Shown here one piece after another: positions 50,353 to 62,300 of a DNA stretch of 64,000 bases (its first letter is position 1; the number at the start of each line of letters is the position of its first letter). The stretch spans positions 1 to 64,000 of the IMG/VR virus record IMGVR_UViG_3300031669_000012; one strand, given 5' to 3'. Made by a program: the position numbers and the translations under genes. The notes under the pieces were generated by a model. The model was not told the DNA's origin. It was given only the letters and a program-made list of their open reading frames with translations, and made no database searches. The DNA comes from a virus.

Positions 50353-53300
50353 ATGAAGTGTGAAATTATACCACAAGTCAGGAATTTACAAGATGAATTA
50401 GTAGATAGTAATCTTTTTGCAAATCTTCTCAAATCAAATGATAGAGAAACTGCTAAAGAACTATATGCTTATGTTCATTCTCCTAAATTTAAAGAGACTT
50501 ATGGGGATTGGGAATTGAAGAAAAACATTCAATTAAATAGATACACAGACGACGAATCTGCTGTTTTTCTATCTAGATATAATGGTAACTTAGACAATAT
50601 TAAATTGAAGATTGATATAGATGAGAATGGAGAACCTATTTTCAATAATGAAGATTTATCAAATTCTCAACATAATGAGAAAGAAATAAATTCTATATTT
50701 GAACAAAATCTAGAATTATCTGATATAGGTTCACAAGAACAATATTCTGAATATCTTAATACTATATTTCCTAATAGTAAAGTAAAAGATATTTTATATC
50801 ATGGGAGTAATACTAGTAATTTAGAAAGTTTAGATCCATCTAAAGCTGGAACACTATTACATTCTTCTATGGGTAAAGGGGTCTATATTTCTAATAATAA
50901 AAATGTGGCAGATAGGTATAAAGGTAAAATACCGATATCTCAAATGAATGAGATATTAAAAAATAACCCAGAATATAAAGGAGACTTTTCTGAATTTGCC
51001 GAAGGTCAAACTTATGCATTATTAATAAACGCTGAGAATTTAAATACAGACTATACCAAAGTTAATGATCCTAATGTATTTGTATCTTATATAGAACCTA
51101 TTAATAGTGCTACAGGTAAAACAATGCAATCTGAATACATTGTAAAAGATTCATCTAAAATTCATATATTAGGTTCTAAACAAGACATAAAAGGGTTTAA
51201 AGAGTGGATAAAAAATAATATAGATAATACTTCATTTTTACCTATTTTCAATAATGATGTTAGAGAAGATATTTCTAATAATAATGTTGGATTATCTAAA
51301 GAACAAATAGTAAAAGAAAAAGAAGCACAAAGAATATTAAACTATCTTTCTAAAAAATATATGATAGATGGCGCTTTGACTTCTATGGGAGAATTTAGTA
51401 GTTATGGAAGATTTGATAGAACTAGATTAAAAATACTTATAAACAGAGATACAACTCTTGATGACTCTGGAAATTTAGGATTTAAAAATTTAAACAATAT
51501 TAAAAGGTCTTCTATATTTCATGAGTATCTTCATCCATTTGTAGAAATACTTGAAAAAGCCAATCCTGAATTATATGAAGAACTACATAAAAGTGCAGAA
51601 GTATTAAATAAAGAACAACCTTTTGCTGAGATAAATCACTATGATGCAACTCAACAAAAAGAAGAATTGATAGTAAGATATTTAGATAGATTGTCTAAAG
51701 ATGATGGTGCTCCAACATTACTTCAGAAGTTTATAACTTGGTTATCATCATTCATACATTCAAAAAGAATCAATGATAAAGAAACATTACAGAATCTATC
51801 AAAAGATACAACTGTTGAACAATTGTATAATATTTTTAAAAATTATGGAAATCTTAAAGATGAAATTACTAAAGTTATAGAGCAAGATTCTTTGAAGAAA
51901 GAATTGGAATTAAATAAAAAATTATTGAATATTGCTATTGAAGAAAAACTTCCTAATGAAAATATTCAAAATTATAAAGATGAAATAGAAAAATTAGAAA
52001 GTTTGATTAATAGATATGATAAATCCAATGTTCAATACAAATTGAAGGCTGTAAATATTCTTCAATCAGATGCAGCTAAACAAGTGTTTGCTAAAGGAAA
52101 TAAAAATGGTTGGGATTTAAATAAGATATTAACTGAACTTCAGATACCTAAAGAACAAAAACAATTAGTTATAGATAGTTATAATGAAGGTAATAAAACT
52201 CCTGAACAATTAGCTATTGATATTGCTAGTAAATATGGATACAATGTTGAAGTTAATACAGCTAAAAATGTAACTAAACAGTTTGGAGCTTTTGAACAAG
52301 AACCTGGAATACCAATGGAAGCTATTATGCAATCTAGGTATTCTACAGAAAGTGAAAAAGGAAATCCAACTTCTTATTATGCAAATCTAACAGTGCCAGG
52401 TGGTATTAACTATACCGAGAATGAAATATCTACTCCATTAATTACACCAAGTATTAAAGGACATGCTCAATTTGCTACTGATAAGGGTATAGGTTGGTTT
52501 AGAAGTGATGAACAAAATTACAAAGGAGAAGCAGATGTAATATTACCAATAGGAACAAGTGGTAGTGGTAAATCTACATTTATAAAAACCTTACCTCAAG
52601 AAAATTTAGTAGTTATAGAACCTGATGTTATGAGAGTAGAATTTACAGGGGATGTAAATGATAAATCTAAAGATAAAGAAATATATGAAGAAGCTGCTAA
52701 AAGAGCTATAACTGCAATTAAGCGAGGTAAACAAGTTGTATTTGATACCACTAATTTAACAAAAAATAAAAGAACACCTTTCATTAATGCTATTAAAAAG
52801 GCTTTACCTACTGCTAATATACAGTATAAGTTAATGGAGTTAAATCCAGAATTAGCTAAACAAAGAATTAAAGCACAAATAGCAAAAGGTGAAAATAGGG
52901 CTAATGTGCCTGATAGCACAATAGATAGACACGCTGAATCTTATAAGCAAATGCTTGAAGATATCAAAAGTGAGCCTATTAGTGAATATAAAGATAAACA
53001 ACCTACTAAAACTCGTAGAATACTAGAACTACAATCTGATTTATTTCAGAAAGGTAGAGATAAAAATAAACTTGCTGGTATAGGAGAAGATGAAAGTTTT
53101 CTAAAACCCATTAAAGGCACAGAGGATGAACTTGGTATCCCTGATTTTGAAAAAGATACAGATTTAATTAGGCAAAACCAATTCCTACAACTACTAAACA
53201 AAGACAACAACTGGGTAACATTCTTTATTAAATCTATCATTCAAGATAGTGCTAAAAAAGGATATGAGAAGGTATTATTTCCTACAGGTGAAACTGCTGC

Positions 53301-56300
53301 TAAAGTAGAGGGGCATGAAACTATTGCTAATGAGATAGAAAAAAAGAATAAAGAATTAGATAAATGGAATGATACTAGTTATGTAATATCTCATGATTTA
53401 GAAGACAAAACTAAATTTGATTGGTGGGATAAAGAAGGTGATAATATGACCTATCATTATTATAAATTAAATGATAAATATTATAAATCAGGAACATTAA
53501 TTAGTAAAGATGAATTTGAAAATAAATACAATGAGTTATTACAAAATGATAAAGATAAATTTGAAAATAATAAACAAGAAAATATAGATAGAATAACTAA
53601 AGAAAAACAAGAACTTAAATCACAAGGAATAGAAAAACTTAAACCTATTGAAGCATTCTATGAAATTAAAGTAGGTAATATATTAGAAAAACAATTTGGT
53701 AAAGATAATATAAAGACTATTACTGATGAATATGGTAATCAATGGCGAGAAATTACTTTAGATAAAAATAGAGATTTAGAAGATATTATGTTTCCAAAAA
53801 ATAGTGAAGATATTTCATCTAATTCACTTCCTTATACACCTGATTATAAATTTCATCAACATGAAATAAATCATACTAATAAATTAATATCTCGTATTGC
53901 AATTGATATTCTACCTGAATTAAAGAATCTTAAAGTTGAAGATTTGGCTAATAATATTTCAGTTAAGAATTCAATTATAAGTGCTCTGCAAACAATTTTA
54001 AATAGTAAGATTGACAATAATTCTATTACTAACAGTCAGTTAGAATTTGTAAATAAAGTAATAGATGATCTTAAAATGAAAGATAGCGAGATTTATAACA
54101 ATTTCAAATTATATTTCAATTCAAATTACAATATTAAAATTAATGATCTTGAAGATCTTACTGATGAAAATGGGAATGTTACAGATGAAATAACTAAGGC
54201 TTGGGCAGATGAAGGTCAATTAGAAGAAAATCTTATGGATAAAGTTTCTAACTTTATTAAATTTAAGATTGCTAATTTAAGAAATGTTCCATCTGAATTA
54301 AGTGGAATCAGTGATGGTGTGGATATAAATGAAATTTGGAGTGTTCTTCAAACAGTTCATGCGAATGATATTACTCCTGAGGATTATATGGATACTTTAG
54401 ATGTGATATCTAAATTGAATGAGACACTGATTCCTTTGAAATCTCTTATCTTAAGTGATGAGATATTTAAGAATGCTTATATTTCAACATTCAAGAAATC
54501 TATAAATGAAACTTTTGCTATAACATTTGAAAGCGAAAATAAGAAAATTCTTGCTGACTACGCTATTCAAAATAGAAATAGTTTCCCTAGCAATGTATTG
54601 TACGATAAGTATCTTTATTCACTTAAATATTTTACTCAACATGGCGATACTGCTAAGTTCAATACAATATTGAAACAGATTAAAGATAGAATTAAGAATG
54701 ATAATAGTAAGATAACTTCATTAGAAGCAAGTCGTTTGCTTGAAGCAATGGGTATAAATATTCCTGCTATTGGATTAGATATCATAAATGAATACAAACT
54801 TAAGTTTTTAAATTCAAATATCGAACAATTAAAATCTACAATTGGAGTGGATACTACTCCTGCAGAATTAAATAAAATAAATAAAGACATTGAAGATCTT
54901 CAATATCAAAAGGAAAATGCTAGATTCTTAAATATAGCAAATCCTATTGTAAAACTTGCTGAGAATATTTCAGAAATGATTAAGGATGAAAAAGTTAAAT
55001 TTGATTCAAGAGGAGATTTAAGAAAAATTGCAACAATATCTTCGATTGTAAATAGTCATAAAGGAGATTTCTCATTCCTTGATGTGAATGGTAATAAACG
55101 TTTTAGTGTTGATTATCCAAGTTTTATAACTGATATGTTTAAAGAAGCATCTGCTTCTACACTTGGAATACAACAAGCGTTTGGTAAATATATTGAAATA
55201 TCTAAAAATAAATATTCAAATTGGTTAGTAAATACTGCTGGTAAAAATACTCCAAATGGAATATTTAATCTTGATGAAACAGGGCAAATTAATAAATTGA
55301 ATCCTGTAAATGTATCATTCTTTTCTAATAAGTTTGCAATATCATTCTTTAATGGTATTAAGAATCTTACAGAAGAGAAAGGTTCTACTTATGACGAGAT
55401 GGTTCAAGGTCTTTGGGATTATGCTACAATAGTATCATTTTTAACTGGAGATTATAATAGTAAAGGTGAACAAGAAACTGCTTATTACAGAATTCCTTCA
55501 TCGGATAGTCCTAGAATGCTTACAATTAAAGCTCCTGTGTTTACTGTTACAGATTTAATAAAATATGATACTAATTTTAAAGTAGTAGGACTTAATAAAG
55601 AACATTCTACATTTCAAACATTGAGAAATACAATGCTTCAGGAATTAGAAGAAGCATATGTTGCGAGAGATGCAATTTACGATCCTATTTTAAAAGATGG
55701 TAGAATTATAGGTTTTAAACCTAAAGAATTATATGATGCATCTAATCCAGAGAATGCTCTTCATACATTACACGATGTTAAACATTGTAAATTAAATGGA
55801 GAAGAAATTCAAATATTAGATAATAATAAAATGCCAATTGGTAGAGTTTATAAAATGACAAATTTATCTTATAAGGTAGATGGTAAAGAATATACTTTTG
55901 AAGATTATCTTAAAGAGAAATATAAAACTTTAAATCTACTCACATATAATAATTTTGAAGAAGCTAAAGCATCTTTAAAAACATCTATGGATGAATTTAT
56001 TGATACAACTATTACTAAACGTATTAATGACAATACTAATAATTTTGAATCATTACGAGAAATAATTGGTAACACTTCATTACGTGTTCCCGGTAGGAAA
56101 AGAGAAAGTAAATCTATAATTAATTCTGATAAGGATTTTAATGATATTGTTGCTAAATTTACAGTTAATGATTATTTAGCAATGGTAGAAATAAATAATA
56201 TGTTTCTTGGTAATAATTCCGAATATGGTTCTTCTGATAAATGGAACAAACGTGTTGGACAAGGAATTAAAAAAGGGCAACAATTAAATTCAGATAGACT

Positions 56301-59300
56301 TTTCAATGCATTAACTGTAAATGATATATTTTACGATAGTCCTATCTTCAAACAAATTGAAGAAGTATCTGGTAAAACTGTTGCCAATATGTTTAAACAT
56401 ATCGATGCAAGTGATGCTTTTTCATATATTACAATTGAAGAATATGAACATCGTTTAAGAGAAGCAGGTATAATTGAATCATACAAACCTATACTTGAAG
56501 CATTAAAGAATAGAGATGTTGCTTTCAATCCTGCACTTTATAATAAGTTTTTAGAATCTTTGAAATTCTTTTATTATGATAGAGATGTAAAAGAACTACC
56601 ATATAAACAAATGGTTAGTGTTCAGCAAAAGAATTCAACTATGGTTCTTGCTCCTGCATTAATAAAGAATACAGATCTTGAAAACTTATATAATGATATG
56701 AAATTAAATAATGTTGATCAAATAAACTTTAAATCTGCTGAAAAAGTAGGTGGAACTGTTCCAGTTGATATATTTAAAAATGGTAAATATGTTCCATTAA
56801 GTTCTAGTATTGTTGAACAAGAAGTAATTCCTTCTAAAGTTAGTGGTTTGAAATTACAATTGGAAGTTAAACCTCATCTTATGGATGAAGTAAATAAACT
56901 TGCAATTCAACTTTCTAAATCTATTTTTACAAATGTTCAACTTGAAAATGAAATTTATAAAATAGGAGACGAAACTGTTTCAGGACAAAAGTTGTTCGAT
57001 GATTATAATAAGATTCTTGCAACAAATATTAAAGAAAGTGCTTTAGGACTTTTAAAGAGTTGGGGAGCAGTTCAAAATGGAGAAATTAGAAGTGATGAAA
57101 ATGGAAATATAATTGTAGATATCACTAAAATATCTAAACAACTTCTTCAATATGTAATGAATGAGTCTTTAGATAATAATGCTTTAGCAGCTGTTAAGAT
57201 GACAGACACAGGTGAATCTGCAATGCCTATTTATGCACCAATTCATTATAAGAAATTCTCATCAATTCTATTAAGTAAGATTACTAAAAATATAATTGAA
57301 CAAAAACTTCCTGGATTTCATAGTCCTATTGTTCCTAATGTTTTATTCAATCCTTCTAATGTTTCAAGTGACAGTAAGATGGATATGAAAGAACTGGTTG
57401 AAAAAGGACAAATAACTTATTTAAATTCTGTTAAGGAAGATATAATTGCAGGTAAAAGAACTTCTAATCTTAAATATGAGATAGTTGAAAAAGAAGATGG
57501 TAAGCATCTTGAAGTTGAATGTGTTGTTAATCCTTGGGATTCTAAGTTCATAAAATATGATGAAAAGCATAATCCGATTGGATATATGGATATTAATGAT
57601 ATTCCTGAAGAGGCGCTTCATTTATTAGGCATTCGTATTCCTGTTGAGGGAAAACAATCAATGGTATATTTTAAAGTTGTAGGTTTTCTAAATAGTGGTG
57701 CTACTCAAATTGTATTTCCTTCAGAACTTATAACTCAAACTGGATGGGATTTTGATATTGATAGTTTGTTCGCTTATACTAAAAATCTTGAGTTCAATAA
57801 AGATGGAAAACTTCAAGTTGTAAAATATTCAAATGACAATGAAGAATTATTCAATGCTTGGAAAAGAGATAGACTTGCAACTAATCTTGCGTCTCTGACA
57901 GATAATGATCGTGCAGAAATACACAATCTTAAAAATATTGCTGGGGATATTCGTGAGGGTATGGATAGTATATTTAAAACTGAAATACAATCTCATCATG
58001 CAAATCTTGAAGGGATGTTTAAATTTCAGAATGATTATATTGAAACAGTTTTAAATGATCTTAAAGATGAATTTGAAATTGAAAGATCTAGTAAAACTTC
58101 TGATCCTGATGCAATGACTATTGATGATACTAAAATTCATGATTTGGTAGATCTTAAGAATCAACTTCTTAAATTTGCAGATAATTATGATATCGATGCT
58201 AGTTTTGGAAAATATATTGATGGAGTTAGATTGGAAATTCAAAACTTCAATAATAAAATCAATAGTGACACTGAAAATATAAAGAAATCTTATGATGATT
58301 TAAATAATCTTAAAATAGGAAAACAATCTATAGAAGCTCGAATTGATAAACTTTATCATAAAATATTTGATAACCTTAGCTTTGAAGAAAAACATACGCT
58401 TGCTAGTAGACAAAATAGAATCGTTGATACATTCACTTCAATTCTTAATAATCCTGCACATCTTGCAGAGAAAATTAAGCCTAATGAAATGCAACATAGT
58501 ATTAACGCTGCTAATCTTGTAAATGAATTATATCAAACTGGTGCAAAAGGACTTAATCCTAACTTCTATGAAGATTATAATCTTTTTAGAAATATCAATA
58601 TGTCTATTAGAGCACTTAAAGGTAATTCTGTTGGATGGGATTCTATTATGTCAATTATGGGAGTTCTTGGAGTTAAATTTAGAGAAGGTTCTTCTGTTAA
58701 ATTTAAACTACATGAAAGTTATCTTCCTAAGAATTTTAAAATTGAAGATGCTAAATCAAAAGTTTTAAATGTCACTAAGAAAGGTGGATTTTATACATTT
58801 GATATAAATACTTTGTTTAACAATGAATCTAAAACTTGGACAGATATTTTAGATGAAAATATCACAACTCAATATTCTGAAACAACTTCTCATATTTTAG
58901 ATGCTGTTACAAAACTATTAGGATTCAATCTTAATATTCATACTTTACCAGTATACAAACTTATATCATCTCTTCCTTTTAATTCTCAATATGAATTTAA
59001 CGGAGTTAGAGAAAATAATAGATTCGTTGTTCCTAATTTATTAATTCACCAGCCTATAATATTAGAATATGTTAAAGGAATTATTGATAAAAATATTACA
59101 ACCAGTGTTAATAAGAAATCGATTCAACAAGATATAATGAATGACTACATTGCTAGAATGCTGGTTCAAATGAGACCTATTTTAGACAACGCAGTTGTAA
59201 ATTTGAAATCGAAATATAATAAAGACACCTATAAATATAGTGCTAGTCCAGATGATCTAAGATCTATAATGAAAACTATATATTATAATATAGAGGCTCA

Positions 59301-62300
59301 TGGTGGATATTCTAGTTTTTCAAATGGTATTTTAACAACTAGAGTTGCTACATTACTTCAAGTATATTCTGATTATACTGAACATGAAATAGAATTGGGA
59401 ACGAATCCTATAATTCCAGATATTGGGGAAATGATACAAAGTATTAAAGATAGAAGTTCATTTGTAAATGTTATAAATTCGTCATATGTTCCTAAACTTA
59501 ATTCTGAGCAATCTATAACTGGTAAAGATGTTCAAAGTATTGATTTACAACGTGAAGGAATTAAAACTGCATTGATTCAAAGAGATAAACCTAAATATAA
59601 AGAAGGTGATAATGTAACGTTTGGAAATGATAATATTATATATCATATTGATTCAATGACAAGAACTAGTTTGAGTTCTAAAACTTCAGAAGAAACTTTA
59701 TCTAAAATTGCTACTGCTGAAGGAACAAATCTTACATTTTTAAAGAAAAGAGTTGACTCAGGTTCTATGGAAAATGGTGTTTATTTTGTTAAATTCCATA
59801 AAACTGATATGACTACAGCAAACAAAGATGCAATAAATTATTTAGCAACACAACTTCAAACATTGCACACATATTCCTATTTAGATGGTATTGCTCAAGG
59901 TGTGATTGCTTACAGTGCAATATTAAATGCAGATAAAAAGAAAGTTGGACCAGATACAAGTATTTCTGATCTAAACGAATATAGAATGAGAAATATACTT
60001 GTAGATAAAGCTAATCTTAAAGAACATCTTCTTAAAAATGGGTATAAAACAAATCAAATAAATGAAATAAATAGAGTATTAGATTCTCTTCCAACTAATG
60101 AAATGATTCCTTTTCTTGAAAATGAAGTTGGATATTCTGCTCCATCAATTCTTACATTGGATGATCATAGTTTAATTGAATCTGTATACGAAGCTTTTAA
60201 TACTGAAGAATCTAAATATCCTATATTGAATGCATTTTATGAAAATGGACAAAGGCTTAGTCAAAAGTTAATGGCTAATCTAAGTATTTATGACAATGAT
60301 AAATTTAAAGAATTTAAAAATAGCTATTTAGTAGGGATTTCAAATAATACTCAATTGACTGACACAAATGAGAGAATAAATAATTTCTTTATAAACTTCA
60401 TGTTAAGAGATTTAAATCTATTTACATATGATAATGAAAATTCATTTGAATTAAATAAGGATGTTGCTACAAAACAATTGAGAACTAGAATTAATTCTTT
60501 TAATAGTTCGTATGAAGATAATCATAAAACTTTAGAATTGACTCCTGAGAATTTTGAAGCATTTCAACAACTAACTCTTTCAAATAAGATTAGATTGATT
60601 CAAGACAATCCTGTATATAAAGAGTATTTTAATAATCCTACATTTGAAAATAATCATATATTGAACGTTTTGAATATTCAAGATGATAAAGATATAATAG
60701 AATCTAAAGGTAGAATCTTTATAAAAATTGGTGATACAAGTGATGCAAATATGACTTCTTTCTCAATGAAAGATATGTATTTTAAAGATCCATTTCTTAG
60801 AGATATAGTTACGGATTTAACTAGATATGCTTATTTCAATTTTGGATTAAGTTTTGGAAACAATCTTTCTAAATTTATTCCTGTTGAATTACTTACAAAT
60901 CCTAAATCTAATTTAGGAGAATATGGAGATGCATTGAAAGGTGTTAAAAGTCAAATATTTTCACAAATGTTTGATCCTGATTTTAAACAACTTCTACACC
61001 AATCCAACATAGATAATACAAATATAAATCCAATTGCTTATAGTCCAACAAAAGTTATTCCGGGTAATGTATATGCTAAATTTAAATTAGTAAAAGCTGC
61101 AATTCCTTTAGGAGATACACATCTTATATTTGAAACAAATGAAAGCCTTGCATTCCATAATTTAGCAATGAAAGATTATATTGTAAAACTCATTGGAGAA
61201 GATAAAGTTCTATTTAAGAAGATGGCAATGAGATTAGAAAATGGTGATAATCTCTATGTATATTATCCTATTGAAAGTCATGATATGTATGAATTTACTG
61301 ATGCAGCAAACAATAGGAATAGAAGATATAAAGAAGGAGCAAGTGAATTTGTTATAGCTCCTGAAGAATTTTATAAAGGAATGCAAGAAATGTATGATCC
61401 TTCTGTATTATTGCAAATATACAATGATACAAATAATATTAAAGTTGAAACAAATATGGATACCCCTGAAAAGAATTCTGTAGATTTGGAAACTCATAAA
61501 GACGAATCTACATCTACATGGAGTAATAAATTTAAAGAAGAAGGTAGACAAGTATTCTATATCTATAATGAAAATAAAGATTTTTCATTAAATATTCTAA
61601 AAAACAGCAATGAAGTAGGGGAGATACGTGCAACAGATTATAACGATATTGTTTCTAATTTGAATATTAATAGTAATAAAATTGTATTAAGTTTTGGACA
61701 AGACTTTAAAAATAAAGATGCAGCTGTAACAGCAATTGCTTTTATACATAGTATGTATCCTGAAGTAAATGTAGGAATTTTAAATAACTCAAATTTGACT
61801 AGTGAAATAGTTAATGAAAAAGTTAATAGTTTAAACGTATTTAATTCTAATACACTTGGAAGATCAATAGAGCAATATAGTGAGGACTTAGGTTTCGATG
61901 TATCTACAAAATTAGATATTCATAATGCTAGTGAAACAATGCTGGGAATGCTTGAAAACAATCTCAGATTAAAAAATATGTTTCAAAATAGAAAACTTAC
62001 TTTTGCTAAAGAATTGAATACACTTGATGATAAAATTATTAAGAGTAAAATTGGTGAGGAACTCAATAAAGATAATATATCTTCTATATTGGAAGGTATG
62101 GATATGGAGATAGGAATATTTACACATATTAATAAAACACTTTCTACAATTGGAAGTGAGTTTAAAGGTATCAATACCGATGAATTATATAAAAAGGGTG
62201 AAGAATCTAAAGTTGAATTTGTAAGTAGATTAAAAGAAGCACAAGCAATAAGTAGTATGTATGATTATATTGATAGACTTGATAAAATATCTTTAAGTAG

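Noticed and set aside
58523-58768. Plus-strand 81-codon frame
   Set aside because: It lies entirely inside the giant polymerase gene in another frame, with Leu/Ile-rich low-quality sequence.
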